A stretch of DNA of 64,000 nucleotides from Thauera linaloolentis 47Lol = DSM 12138 (GTDB taxonomy: Bacteria > Pseudomonadota > Gammaproteobacteria > Burkholderiales > Rhodocyclaceae), in the NCBI RefSeq assembly GCF_000310205.1, contig NZ_AMXE01000009.1, forward strand, positions 26,420 to 90,419, given 5' to 3'. Of the stretch, positions 55,901 to 62,646 are shown in pieces (the first letter of the stretch is position 1; each line of letters begins with the position of its first letter). The notes below the pieces were generated by a model. It was given only the letters and a program-made list of their open reading frames with translations, was not told the DNA's origin and did no database searches. The position numbers and the translations under genes were made by a program.

Positions 55901-58900
55901 GTGAGGCGGTGCTGGCGATCAGGCCGCTGCGATTGTCGATCTGGCCGGTGACGGCAAGGGCGGTGAGGTCGCTGCCGGCCTGGGTGATGCGTCCGCCGTG
56001 ATTGGAGAGCGTCGCGGCATTGAGCGCGAGGGTTGCGCCCGTGCCGATGGTGCCACCAGCGTTGTCCAGTTCGCCGGTGGCCAGTGTGAGCTTGCCCTGG
56101 GCGAGGAGGCCGCCGTTGTCGGCGGTGTCGCGGTTGATGAGCGCCTGGCCGTGGGTGTCGACGTCGAGGGTGTTGCCGGCCTGAATCCGGCCCTCCGTGT
56201 TGTCGAGGGCTCCGGCGGTGGCGATGTCGAGGTTCTTGCCGGCGACGATCTGGCCGGCGGCGTTGCCGAGCGCGTCGGCGCTTCGGACGGACAGGTCGTC
56301 CTGGGCGCTGAGCGTGCCGCCGTCGTTGTGCAGGGCGCCGGTGGTGGTGTTCAGGATCAGGCTGCCATCGGTGATGATCTGCCCGCCGTCGCGGTTGTCC
56401 AGTCCGCCGGCCGTCAGGTCGAGCGAGGCGGCGCTGGCGATCAGGCCGCTGCGGTTGTCCAACTGGCCGGCGACGGCAATGGCGGTGAGGTTGCTGCCGG
56501 CCTGGGTGATGCGCCCGTTGCGATTGGACAGGGTGCCCGCGTCGAGGGCGAGGGTGCCGGCCGTGCCGATGGTGCCGTTGGTGTTGTCCACGGCGCCAGT
56601 GCTCAGTGTGAGGTCGCTTTGGGCGAGGAGGCCGCCGCTGTCGGCGGTGTCGCGGTTGATGAGCGCCCGGCCGTGGGTGTCGACGTCGAGGGTGGTGCCG
56701 GCCTGGACCAGGCCGGCGGTGTTGTCGAATCGGCCGCTGCCGGCAGTCAGGCGGGTTTCGGCAATCAGTTGGCCGTGGACGTTGCTCAGCGCCTGGCCGT
56801 GGGTATCGATATGGATCGCGCGGGCGCTCAGGCTGCCATGGTCGTTGACCAGTCCTTGGCTGGACAAGTCGAGCGCGGCGGCGGCTTCGATACGTCCGTT
56901 GGCGTTGGTGGCGGTGCCGTTCGCGATGATGTCCGCCCGGCCGGCGACGGCGCCGAGGGTGCCGCTGGTGTTGTCGAGGGCGCCGGAGGCGGTGATGCCG
57001 AGATCCTTGCCGGCGACGATCCGGCCGGCGGCATTGCCGAGCGTATCTGCGCTCTGGAGGGCCAGGCTCCCTTGGGCGCTGAGCGCACCGCCGTCGTTGT
57101 GCAGGGCACCGGCCGTGGTGCTCAGGATCAGGCTGCCATCGGTGATGATCTGCCCGCCGTCGCGGTTGTCCAGTCCGCCGGCCGTCAGGTCGAGCGAGGC
57201 GGCGCTGGCGATCAGGCCGCTGCGGTTGTCGATCCGGCCGGCGACGGAGAGGGCGGTGAGGTCGCTGCCGGCCTGGGTGATGCGACCGTGCTGGTTGTCC
57301 AGCGCCTGTGCGTCGAGGGCAAGGGTGGCGCCCGTGCCGATGGTGCCGTTGGTGTTGTCCACGGCGCCGGTGTCTAGCGTGAGACTGCCCCGGGCGAGGA
57401 GGCCGCCGCTGTCGGCGGTGTCGCGGTTGATGAACGCTTGGCCGCGGGTGTCGATGCCGAGGGTGGTGCCGGCCTGGACCAGGCCGGCGGTGTTGTCGAA
57501 TCGGCCGCTGTCGGCAGTCAGGCGGGTTTCGGCAATCAGTTGGCCGTGGACGTTGCTCAGCGTCTGGTCTTGGGCATCGATCCTGATGGCCTGGGCGAAC
57601 ATGGTGCCGCCGTCGTTGCGCAGGGGGCCGGCCGTGGTGCTCAGGATCAGGCTGCCGTCGGTGACGATCTGTCCGCCGTCGCGGTTGTCCAGCTCGCTAG
57701 CCGTCAGGTCGAGCGAGGCGGCGCTGGCGATCAGGCCATCGCGGTTGTCGATCTGGCCAGCCACGGCAAGGGCGGTGAGGTTGCTGCCGGCTTGGGTGAT
57801 GCGGCCGCCGCGATTGGAGAGCGTCGCAGCGTCGAGCACCAGAGTGCCGGCCGTGCCGATGGTGCCGCCGGCGTTGTCCACGGCTCCGGCATCGAGCGTG
57901 AGATTGCCTTGGGCGATGAGGCCGCCGCTGTCGGCGGTGTCGCGGTTGATGAGCGCCTGGCCGTGGGTGTCGACGTCGAGAGTGGTGCCGGCCTGGAGCA
58001 GGCCGGCGATGTTGTCGAGGCGGCCACTATCGATGGAAAGGGTGGTTTCGGCAGCGATCCGGCCTTGGGTGTTGCTCAGGTCCTGGCCTTGGGCGTCGAG
58101 CTGGACGGTCCGGGCGAAAATGGTGCCGTGGTCGTTGGCGAGACCATGGCCGGACAGTGTGAGATCGGTGGCCGCCTCGATGCGTCCGGCGGTGCTGGTC
58201 AGATTGCCGGTGGCGGCGATGTCCGCCCGGCCGGTGACGGCACCGAGGGTGCCGCCGCTGTTGTCGAGCGCACCCACGGCGGTGATGTCGAGATCGTGGC
58301 CGGCGACGACCAGGCCGGCGGTGTTGCCGAGTGCGTCTGCGCTCCGGATGGACAGCTTGTCTTGGGCGCTGAGTGTGCCGCCATTGTTGATCAAGGCGCT
58401 TGTCGTGGTATCCAGGGCCAGGCTGCCGTTGGTGACGATCTGGCCGCCGTCGCGGTTGTCCAGCCCGCCGGCCGTCAGGCCGAGCGAGGCGGCGCTGGCG
58501 ATCAGGCCGCCGTGGTTGTCCAGTTGGCCGGCAATGGAGATGACGGCCGGGGTGCCGCCGTTCTGGATGATGCGTCCGCCACGGTTGGAGAGTGTGCCGG
58601 CGCTGAGGGCCAGGGTATCGCCCTGGGTGGTGGCGTTGTCCAGGTCGATGGCGCCGGCGTCGAGATCGAGCGTGCCCTGGCTTGCGATCAGGCCGCTGCT
58701 GCCGTCGAGGCGATCCGTGACCAGGGCCAGCGTGCCGCTGCCGGCATGTTCGATGCTGCCCCCGGTGTTGTCGATGGCCGCTGCGGCCAGCGTGAGATGG
58801 ATGCCGTTGCTGGCGATCTGTCCGTTGCTGTTGTCGATGCGGCCTTGCGGGGAGAAAGCCAGTGCCTCGGTGCCGGTGTAGCGCAGCGAGCCATATGCGT

Positions 58901-60635
58901 TGAGGATGTCGTGCGAGGCAAGGGCGAACCGCCTGGAGACGGTGAGCCTGCCGCCGCCGTTGTCGAAGCTTGTGCTGTCGAAGCTGGCGTGGGCGACGTC
59001 GACCGTGCCTTGGTTGCGGAAGGTGTCGCCTGCGACGGAGAGCCGGTCGAGGTTCAGCGTGCCGGCATTGGTCAGCGTGTGCTCCGTTGCCAGGGTGAGC
59101 AGCCCGCTGGCGGTCAGTATGCCGGTGTTGATGAGTTGGTCGCGGATGGCGATGCGGCCGTCGGCGAACACGCGTGGTGTGGCTGTGCCGACGCTCACCA
59201 CGGTACCGCCGGTGTCGGCCGGCGCATCGATGACGCCGGCAGCGGCGGATTCGAGGCTTTCGCTGCCGCCGCCGTCCGTTCCGCCGCTTTCGCCGTTGGC
59301 CGGCCTTGGCGCGAGATTGCCGATGAGCGCGCCGGCAGCGTTGTCGACATGGCCGGCGTCGAGGCGGAGGGCCTGCATGCCGCTTTGGCGCAGGGTGCCT
59401 GCGGCGTTGTCCAGCGCGCCTGCCCGGATGTCCAGGCGTTGCCCGTCGAGCATCCCCGCGTGATTGGCGAGGGTGCCGGAGACGTCGAGGCGGAGTTCTT
59501 CGCCGGCCTGCATCAAGCCGCTGTTGGCCAGATCGTCCTGGCTCGCCAGCGTGATGGCGGTGGCGCTGGAAAGCGTGCCGCTGTTGTCCACGCCTCGCGC
59601 TTCGATGGCGAGGGCGTGTTCGCCGGCCAGCATGGCGCCGCGGTTGATGAGTCGCCCTTCGGCGGTGACGAGCACGTCGCCGGCGGTTGCGGCGAAGGTG
59701 CCGGCGTTCCTGACGCCGACCCCGGCCTCGGTGCCGACCAGATGGATCTTGCCGGCGTACATGCCGCCGAGTTGGGCGACATCGACGGCAAAGCCGGGCG
59801 CCGCGCCGCTGCCGGCGATGGGGGCCGCCTGGCTGTGGCCGGCATCGACGACGTTGGCGCCGGTGGTGATCTTGAGGGTCTGCGCCCAGAGGCCGGCGTT
59901 GACTTCGACCGCGCGGGCGATGAGGTCGGTGTAGCCGAGGTTGGTGGTGTTCATGCCCGCGCCGGCAATGCGGATCGTGCCGTTCTCGACCCGATAACCG
60001 TCCAGGTCGCCGCCGGTGACGATGGGGGTTCCGGTGGTCAGTGTGGCGCGGTTGGCATTGATGAAGCCGCAGCCGTCGCAGGTGATGCCGGCCGGGTTGG
60101 CAATGATGAGCTGCGCGGTGCTGCCGGCGATTTCGATGTAGCCCAGAAGCTGGCTGGGGTTGGGGGAGATGACTTCGTTGAGGATGACGCGGGCGTCGCC
60201 CGCGGCCAGCCAGGGGTTGCCCTGGATCCATCCGCCGAGCTGGGACTGGATGTTGCCACGGCTGTTGTTGAGGATGGCGCCCTGCGCCTGGATGTCGAAC
60301 TGTCCGTAGGCGTTGCGCGATACGCCGGCGGCGCTGGGCGTCTGGATGTTGACGACGGGAATGCCGTTGCCGGCCTTCAGCACCGTCGCCTGCTGGTTGG
60401 CCGGGGCCTGCTTGTAGGCGACGATCTGGGCCTGGGCGAGCGACGGGGAGCCCAAGGCGAACAGCGTGGCAACGCAGACCGGACGCAATCTGGCCAGGGC
60501 GAATCCATTGGATGGGGTGGCCGTGCCCCCCGCTGTGCCGCGGGGTGATCCTCCTTGCGCCATGGCCGTTTCGGCAACGGCCATGAGCATGCCGCGCAGA
60601 CGGTTGAAAACGAGACGGTGGCAGCGGGCGTTCAT
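43956..60635 (-). CDS. giant filamentous haemagglutinin / CdiA-like exoprotein
   Basis: 5,559 residues from the ATG at 60635 with AGAAGGAAC upstream. The N-terminus is an extended signal peptide (ESPR): MNARCHRLVFNRLRGMLMAV, then a normal signal ending SLAQAQ. The TPS secretion domain (residues about 75-220) has SRNAYGQFDIQAQGAILNNS, NPSQLLGYIEIAG and NPAGITCDGCGFINANRATL. An array of 257-residue repeats follows, then FHA-type adhesin segments, a stretch of 19-residue Ala/Thr-rich repeats (48.9-49.3 kb), the ALSAEQMARLTTDIVWLVEE block, further haemagglutinin repeats, and a C-terminal domain in AT-richer DNA. The last 165 residues contain YTVRQPLPTRRG and QYPGGGQQIEL, recalling TNT-type NAD-degrading toxins (inference). 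Partners: the TpsB gene 32 bases upstream and the immunity gene 2 bases downstream. An upstream open frame to 61253 overlaps tpsB and is rejected. Confidence 0.93.
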   Translation of the reverse strand: MNARCHRLVFNRLRGMLMAVAETAMAQGGSPRGTAGGTATPSNGFALARLRPVCVATLFALGSPSLAQAQIVAYKQAPANQQATVLKAGNGIPVVNIQTPSAAGVSRNAYGQFDIQAQGAILNNSRGNIQSQLGGWIQGNPWLAAGDARVILNEVISPNPSQLLGYIEIAGSTAQLIIANPAGITCDGCGFINANRATLTTGTPIVTGGDLDGYRVENGTIRIAGAGMNTTNLGYTDLIARAVEVNAGLWAQTLKITTGANVVDAGHSQAAPIAGSGAAPGFAVDVAQLGGMYAGKIHLVGTEAGVGVRNAGTFAATAGDVLVTAEGRLINRGAMLAGEHALAIEARGVDNSGTLSSATAITLASQDDLANSGLMQAGEELRLDVSGTLANHAGMLDGQRLDIRAGALDNAAGTLRQSGMQALRLDAGHVDNAAGALIGNLAPRPANGESGGTDGGGSESLESAAAGVIDAPADTGGTVVSVGTATPRVFADGRIAIRDQLINTGILTASGLLTLATEHTLTNAGTLNLDRLSVAGDTFRNQGTVDVAHASFDSTSFDNGGGRLTVSRRFALASHDILNAYGSLRYTGTEALAFSPQGRIDNSNGQIASNGIHLTLAAAAIDNTGGSIEHAGSGTLALVTDRLDGSSGLIASQGTLDLDAGAIDLDNATTQGDTLALSAGTLSNRGGRIIQNGGTPAVISIAGQLDNHGGLIASAASLGLTAGGLDNRDGGQIVTNGSLALDTTTSALINNGGTLSAQDKLSIRSADALGNTAGLVVAGHDLDITAVGALDNSGGTLGAVTGRADIAATGNLTSTAGRIEAATDLTLSGHGLANDHGTIFARTVQLDAQGQDLSNTQGRIAAETTLSIDSGRLDNIAGLLQAGTTLDVDTHGQALINRDTADSGGLIAQGNLTLDAGAVDNAGGTIGTAGTLVLDAATLSNRGGRITQAGSNLTALAVAGQIDNRDGLIASAASLDLTASELDNRDGGQIVTDGSLILSTTAGPLRNDGGTMFAQAIRIDAQDQTLSNVHGQLIAETRLTADSGRFDNTAGLVQAGTTLGIDTRGQAFINRDTADSGGLLARGSLTLDTGAVDNTNGTIGTGATLALDAQALDNQHGRITQAGSDLTALSVAGRIDNRSGLIASAASLDLTAGGLDNRDGGQIITDGSLILSTTAGALHNDGGALSAQGSLALQSADTLGNAAGRIVAGKDLGITASGALDNTSGTLGAVAGRADIIANGTATNANGRIEAAAALDLSSQGLVNDHGSLSARAIHIDTHGQALSNVHGQLIAETRLTAGSGRFDNTAGLVQAGTTLDVDTHGRALINRDTADSGGLLAQSDLTLSTGAVDNTNGTIGTAGTLALDAGTLSNRNGRITQAGSNLTAIAVAGQLDNRSGLIASAASLDLTAGGLDNRDGGQIITDGSLILNTTTGALHNDGGTLSAQDDLSVRSADALGNAAGQIVAGKNLDIATAGALDNTEGRIQAGNTLDVDTHGQALINRDTADNGGLLAQGKLTLATGELDNAGGTIGTGATLALNAATLSNHGGRITQAGSDLTALAVTGQIDNRSGLIASTASLDLTAGELDNHDGGQILTDGSLVLNTTTGTLHNDGGTLSAQDDLSVRSADALGNAAGQIVAGKNLDIDTAGALDNTGGTLGAIAGRADISASGNLTGIAGRIEAATDLTLSSHGLANDHGTLVARTIQLDAQGQTLSNTHGQIAAAAALAIDSGQLDNTAGLIQAGTTLDVDTHGQALINRDTADGGGLIAQGNLTLDTGAVDNARGTIGTAGTLALDAATLSNRGGRITQAGSGLTALAAAGRIDNRDGLIASAASLDLTAGELDNRDGGQIATDGSLVLNTTAGALANDGGTLSAQDDLSIRSADALGNAAGQIVAGKNLDIAAATLDNSDGTLGAVAGWAHITADSAVTNASGRIEAATDLTLSGHGLNNDGGTLFARTVGLDTHGQALSNTHGRIAAATALTIDSGRLDNTAGLLQAGATLDLDTHGQALINRDTADGGGLLAQGNLTLDAGAVDNVGGTIGTGAALALDASALTNHGGRITQAGSDPTALAVAGHINNRSGLIASAASLDLTAGELDNRDGGQIVTDGSLALSTTAGALRNDGGTLSAQDDLSVQSTDVLGNTAGRIVAGKDLDIATAGALDNTSGTLGAVAGQALVSADGAVNNTSGHIEAATDLTLSGQGLNNDGGTLFARAVSLDTHGQALSNTHGQIAAAAALAIDSGQLDNTAGLIQAGTTLDVDTHGQALVNRDTADSGGLIAQGNLTLDAGAVDNTRGAIGTTGALALDAASISNHGGRITQAGSGLTALAVAGRIDNRDGLIASAASLGLTAGELDNRDGGQIVTDGSLVLNTTSGALRNDGGTLSAQDDLSIQSTDTLGNAAGRIVAGKDLDIDTAGTLDNTGGTLGAVTGRADITADGAVNNTSGRIEAATALALSGHGLTNDHGTLIARAVSLDTQGQALSNTHGQIAAEAALAIDSGQLDNTAGLIQAGTTLHLDTHGQALINRDTADGGGLLAQGNLTLDAGAVDNTGGTIGTGAALALDAQALDNRHGHITQAGGTPAAISVAGQIDNRNGLIASAASLGLTAGELDNRDGGQIVTDGSLVMNTMTGALANDGGTLSAQDDLAVQSADALGNAAGRIVAGKDLDIAATGALDNTSGTLGAVAGRADISADGAINNTGGRIEAATDLTLSSRGLANDHGTLIAHAARIDTHGQALDNTHGQLAAETTLAIDSGQLDNTAGLIQAGATLDLDTHGRALINRDTADNGGLLAQGTLTLATGELDNVGGTIGTGATLALDAQALDNRQGRITQAGSDLATLAVAGQVDNRGGLIASAASLGLTAGELDNRDDGQIVTDGSLVLNTTTGALRNDGGTLSAQDDLSIRSADVLGNAAGRIVAGKNLDIAAASALDNDGGTLGAVAGQADIDTGGILDNTSGRIEAATDLTLSSHGLTNEHGTLVARAAQIDTHEQALENTHGQIVTETALAIDSGQLDNTAGLIQAGTTLDVDTHGQALINRDTADSGGLIAQGDITIAAGTVDNTAGFVRAGGVLGIDGESIANQDGHLLAQAGMDLAAATVLDNQGGNMQTAGDLDIRAISLIDNRSGLMRAGGALTAETARLVNAATQATDKGIEGHTIDISAPEIDNRDGALRADDALILRSGQTIDNRSGLVSSRTTLTVLDDSATRALAIDNLGGTFIADGELSLHAGRISGDGRLRSNSDLAFDLDADIVNTGEISTAGDIRMTTTGTLSNSGTVRAGDELVLKASSLTNEATGTLAGGMLDISVSGTLDNHGLIDGGETRIQAGTLDNLGSGRIYGDHLAITAGTLNNLADGSSAPVIAARERLDLGVGALNNRDEALIFSAGDLSIGGSLDANRRATGQADSIDNVSATIEATGNLAIDTASLINRKRTFDMERQPSSGPQGGIDLLDYAPGLQFHWPIAESSIGIWRDYIRDRYINIVAKMLGGAPDEALVNAFTFTEDNEDSFPVYRRNWGAYHEFINLWGDLIGYDGPTGGGLTEAERARLAAAVNAHPLMSMSDSAAIWRVIIDTLAAEYPEHLARMVAALEQQGVSQTAYRQVCRDPENECDYTYDIATTRQYQRDIITADSPAAILRAGGNMTLNAGTLDNRYSIIQSGGDMALTGSTLLNTGAELFEQTDTTSTEHLWHWVSRDHGATTTASSTQTLIGSVLGIISAGGTLTGSFTQRIDNLSIRHNAAPVVDATGAAPGTLPPASHDPALIGSTADSQTDTDHGVNAQRAAATGSAGTHLATVSQPGAAAQTASADTGLATATQPNASAQTANADTRLAAAAQPGSTAQTAAADTDISTAPQPGAAVHTANADTRLATASRPDSTARTTRADTDLAAAAQTDPATDAPLATAIQPDASARTLTADTAPADGAQAETATDIIAHETSHGTGGTITRITRAAAASSGDAPTAIVATAAPALALPASRLYHIQPDGPAGYLIETDPAFTHYQTWLSSDYMLEALGLDPALIQKRLGDGFYEQRLLTEQIAQLTGRRFLPGHADDEAQYRALMNAGVTYAREWQLVPGVALSAEQMARLTTDIVWLVEESVTLADGSTQRVLVPRIYASIRQGDLTPEGALLAGGNVALDTAGELFTSGTIAGRQAVLLTGTDISVERGTVVGRDVTVQASQDLAVLGGQIRAERTLQTSAGRDLSIESTTVDRDYAPAEGRAANATVQRTAIERVAGLYVTGEGGTLVAAAGRDLSLLAAAVSNAGDGSTRLGAGRDLVLGTVTETSQASTSSKGNRWREDSSTERGTLIDTAGDLSLSAGRDLSARAADVTAGGTLAASTARDLTIDAGEATLSSERWRKSSKGNALSKRSRETLDTLDQRTALASTFSGDSVALAAGNDLSVHGSNVVATTDLTLAAGRDLRIEAATETHAETHFRKEKKSGLSTSGASLSVGSQKLTQNTDTDATTAVGSTVGSVQGNITLVAGRQYTQTGSDVLAPGGDIDIAAQTVDIVEAREASAYRFEQKFKQSGLTLSISSPVLSAVQTVRELGKAVSDTDDGRMHALAAASTALAGKTAYDAVIAGQGTTIAGKDGQIATEFNDKGEAIAGRDANAADKVGGINISISVGSASSKQSSTQTTDTATGSTVQAGGDIRISATGAGEHSDLTLRGAQVTAGGKATLAAEDEIRLLAAENRAEQHSDNTSSSASIGIGFALGGSQNGFTLQLGASQARGDADGDDHTWTHTHVQAGDTATLTSGGDTAFRGAVVSADRVAANIGGNLVIESLQDIHTYDSRQKNAGFSLSLCIPPFCYGATSTGSISLAGSNIDSDYASVTERSGIEAGDGGFDVKVGGDTTLTGAAIASTDQAVEEGRNRFSTGGTLTLADLENRAEYDAQGASLNIGTGVSFDGAFTPQGTSAGFGEDSDSARSITTAGISGIAGDTAVRTGDAPTGIAPIFDAEAVQKEIDAQVRITQTFNQYAPKVAADFAATQANELRRQGNTEEAAKWEEGGAYRIALHAAIGGLSGGVEGALGAGAAASSAPLLDRFQDSITQELKNAGASDGVADLAGQLISGTTAAGIGAVVSGGSTAGTAMGMNVDANNRQLHPREIDLIEERVAEFIERMKREGLVLDETQALNILAENAADQVDYLDQITPNDGNSYLNAQAKLFLQEVGAEAGSFIDTGGREIKYFTTRTADGQHLQADFYDPARYVETYNSKAYQDFAHTHLNRNLLGGNPTPEALRTYIDRETDQGKRAMAAALLLTGGGGTALAAKLAPRIAAAGTEFISACTANPVLCLNQLGITAADLGLGEALPTGLGVATANVLVNKLIDKTRPAEIEHLTTRLAQYTPDELLAINSVTAFKDGNRNSAEAVNAYLSLTSGAQAPYMPGTAVRDVLAQPGQRLYIIENASASGPGGWAGTRIYTDLNEARQQLALLPEWKNPQELIHEGNTIMDSLVIREYTVRQPLPTRRGMVGPQDEYFRNAQGELIQTGQQYPGGGQQIELLIDIRKDTKDPATGKSLWQSYLLENSEYLVGDISRNPRPISRTQ
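48880..49256 (-). repeat. seven imperfect 19-residue (57-bp) tandem repeats in the exoprotein
   Basis: Successive units such as LATVSQPGAAAQTASADTG, LATATQPNASAQTANADTR and LAAAAQPGSTAQTAAADTD repeat with a 19-residue period; one unit is shortened to 14. The stretch is rich in Ala, Thr, Gln and Pro and probably forms a flexible linker between the repeat array and the following conserved block. Confidence 0.8.
51480..58250 (-). repeat. array of ten 771-bp (257-residue) repeats in the exoprotein
   Basis: The word GTCGGCGGTGTCGCGG (or a near copy) occurs at 51495, 52266, 53037, 53808, 54579, 55347, 56118, 56640, 57411 and 57930. Spacings are 771, 771, 771, 771, 768, 771, 522, 771 and 519. Short units lack about 83-84 residues, close to one third of a full unit, hinting that each unit is itself built of three haemagglutinin sub-modules. 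Typical text is LDNTAGLIQAGTTLDVDTHG and SNRGGRITQAGSDLTALAVA. All spacings are multiples of three, so the frame is kept. Confidence 0.93.
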
Positions 60636-60667
60636 GACGATGTTCCTTCTGAATGGTGCGTGGCGAT

Positions 60668-62380
60668 TCAGAGACTCAGGGTGAGGTTGAAGCCGCTGGC
60701 ATGACGCGGCGTCTCGAAGTCTCCGGGCTTGGCCAGCGGCTTGCCGGTGAAGATCTCCCACGCGAGCCTGTTCCATGTGCCGCGCAGGCCGACGACCGCG
60801 CCGGTGAGGCGCCGGCCGACCAGGAGGCTGGCGCTCGGCCCGCCGACCTGACCGTGATCGAGCCCGGCGTAGAGTTCCGCGCCCAGGGGGCCGATCCGCC
60901 AGCCGAGTTCGTTGCGCAGCAGCCAGCCGCGCTCGGCCATCAGCACCGATTCGCCGTCGAAGCCGCGCACGCTGTAACGCCCGCCGATGGAAAAGCGGTC
61001 CTGCGGCACGAGCGGCGTGCGGTTCCACTGGGCGCGCCAGACGCCCAGATAGCGGAAGTCGTGCCCGAGCGCCCGGAAGGGCAGGTCGAGGCTGGCATCG
61101 GCGCTGAGGATGCGTGGTTTGTGGGTGCCTTCGCCAAAAGCTTCTTCGACGGCGGGGGTGGCGTCGAAGGCGCCGGTGCCGCGCCGCCACGCCAGGTTCA
61201 GGTCGGCGACGGCCCTGCCTGCGAAGCTGCGGTGCTGGACGCCGAACTCCCATCCGCCCATGCGCCGGCGCTGGACCTCGATTTCGGTGTCGTCGATGAA
61301 GCTGGCCGATTTGCTCATGTAGCCGCGCAGGTAAAGGCTGGTCTTGCTGCGGCTGTTGCGATGCACGAGGTGGGCCAGGCGCGCTTCGTAATTTTCACTG
61401 GTGCCGCTGTAGAGGTAGTCCTGACTGGCGCCGGCGACGGTCTGGTGGTAGCGGTTCTTGCTCGCAGTCAGGCCGAACAACCAGTAGCCGTACGGCACCG
61501 AGTAATGCAGCGTGTGCCCGCGGGTGCCGCGCTCGCCGGGGTCCTTGCCGCGCTGCCCGCCGATGTCGTGGGTGAAGTGGGCGTAGAACAGATCGTTGAG
61601 GGTGAACAGGTGGTCGCCCGACAGGGTGGCCGAGCCGATGTAGCGGCCGGTGCTTTCGGCGCCGCCGTCGTTGGCGGAGAGCGTGATGCGAAACGGGAAG
61701 GCCTGTTTCCAGGTGATGAGCAGATCGCTTTCGCCGGGTTCGCCGCCGGGCACGATCTGGATGTCGGCTTCGGCGGTGGGTACGCGCTTGAGGTTTTCCA
61801 GCCCTTGTTCGATGTCGCGCAGATTGAGGATGTCGCCAGGGCTTGCCGACATGGCGTTGAACGCATTGGCGCGCGCGCCGCTATCGGGCGCGAAGCGGAT
61901 GTGGCGTATGCGGCCGGGAAGGATCGTCAGGGTGAGGATGCCCGCGCGCAGGTCCTGTGCGTTGGCCAGCACGCGGGTGGTGACATAGCCCCGGGCGATG
62001 ATGGCGTCCTGCACGCGCTGCATGATCAGGGCGATGCCGGTGCTGCCCAGGCAGCGGCCGTCGGCCAGCGTGCCAGCGGGGTCCGCTGCTGCAAGCGCCC
62101 AGGCGAAGGCCTGTGCCGAGCCGTCCAGGGCGATCTCGCGGATGGTGGTGCAAGGCGTTTCCGATGCGGGGAAGTCGCTGGGGAGGGCGGTGTCGGCCGG
62201 CGTGTGCAGCCTGACGTCGGGCATGGTTTCCAGTTGTTCGCGCAGTGCGCGCTCGCGTGCCTGCTGGCGCTGCTGCTCCTGGGCATCGATGCTGCCGGGG
62301 CTGCCTGACTGGGCCATCGCGGTGCCCACGGCGGCGATCAGTACGGCGGACGTTGTGACCCATCGGGCGATGGTGTGCAT
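60668..62380 (-). CDS. two-partner secretion outer-membrane transporter (TpsB/CdiB, ShlB/FhaC family)
   Basis: 570 residues from an ATG at 62380, where the signal peptide begins (MHTIARWVTTSAVLIAAVGTAMAQ). Upstream ATGs at 62434 and 62446 are possible but leave no signal. A Gln/Arg/Glu-rich helix (EQQRQQARERALREQLE) precedes two POTRA domains (about residues 70-225; RGYVTTRVLANAQDLRAGIL). The C-terminal 16-strand barrel has the family motif FSIGGRYSVRGFDGE (VRGF of loop L6) and ends FNLTLSL. These proteins recognise the TPS domain of their partner and export it. It lies 32 bases upstream of the exoprotein gene, forming a B-A-I operon. Confidence 0.94.
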   Translation of the reverse strand: MHTIARWVTTSAVLIAAVGTAMAQSGSPGSIDAQEQQRQQARERALREQLETMPDVRLHTPADTALPSDFPASETPCTTIREIALDGSAQAFAWALAAADPAGTLADGRCLGSTGIALIMQRVQDAIIARGYVTTRVLANAQDLRAGILTLTILPGRIRHIRFAPDSGARANAFNAMSASPGDILNLRDIEQGLENLKRVPTAEADIQIVPGGEPGESDLLITWKQAFPFRITLSANDGGAESTGRYIGSATLSGDHLFTLNDLFYAHFTHDIGGQRGKDPGERGTRGHTLHYSVPYGYWLFGLTASKNRYHQTVAGASQDYLYSGTSENYEARLAHLVHRNSRSKTSLYLRGYMSKSASFIDDTEIEVQRRRMGGWEFGVQHRSFAGRAVADLNLAWRRGTGAFDATPAVEEAFGEGTHKPRILSADASLDLPFRALGHDFRYLGVWRAQWNRTPLVPQDRFSIGGRYSVRGFDGESVLMAERGWLLRNELGWRIGPLGAELYAGLDHGQVGGPSASLLVGRRLTGAVVGLRGTWNRLAWEIFTGKPLAKPGDFETPRHASGFNLTLSL

Positions 62381-62561
62381 TCTGCCCGCATTTCCCGGAT
62401 GGCATCTCGTCCTTGCTGTGATGTCTCCCCGCATGAGTTCCGACACTGTTTTCTGATTTATTCCAATGGAAACATGTTAATGCTATTTGTATGCGATCGG
62501 ATATGCAATGGAACTTGACGGGAGAGCGTGCGCTGCGTCACTCATCTGACTGGAATGATCC

Positions 62562-62617
62562 TTGTCACGGGCTTGTCATCCCGCTGTCGTGCGAGTGTCA
62601 CGCGGGCTGGCTAGAAA
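62562..62617 (+). promoter_or_regulatory. Pho box (four 11-bp direct repeats) and -10 element
   Basis: TTGTCAC (62562-62568), TTGTCAT (62573-62579), CTGTCGT (62584-62590) and GTGTCAC (62595-62601) are spaced exactly 11 bases apart with 4-base spacers. This is the arrangement of PhoB-binding direct repeats (consensus CTGTCAT). A -10-like TAGAAA begins at 62612, 11 bases after the last repeat, where PhoB-dependent promoters place it. It is 46 bases before the glycosyltransferase start. The rest of the divergent gap 62381-62561 holds no clear promoter for the secretion operon. Confidence 0.75.
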
Positions 62618-62646
62618 GGCTAAAGACCTGACGGCGGAGGATTGAA

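Noticed and set aside
51480..58250. CRISPR array
   Set aside because: The repeats are 771 bp coding units in frame, with no short repeats and unique spacers and no cas genes.
50608..60548. Very long plus-strand open frames opposite the exoprotein gene (for example 50608-53691, 51153-54272, 56197-58881, 57438-60548)
   Set aside because: They mirror the tandem repeats and the high G+C of the coding strand, lack start signals, and have no recognisable domains.
60636..61253. N-terminal extension of the exoprotein frame by about 206 codons
   Set aside because: It overlaps the TpsB gene in another frame and is Arg-rich out-of-frame sequence; the ESPR signal peptide and ribosome-binding site put the start at 60635.
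43956..62380. Burkholderia-type BcpAIOB arrangement
   Set aside because: Gene order is B-A-I, with the transporter first and no BcpO between; it fits the CdiBAI/FHA type better.
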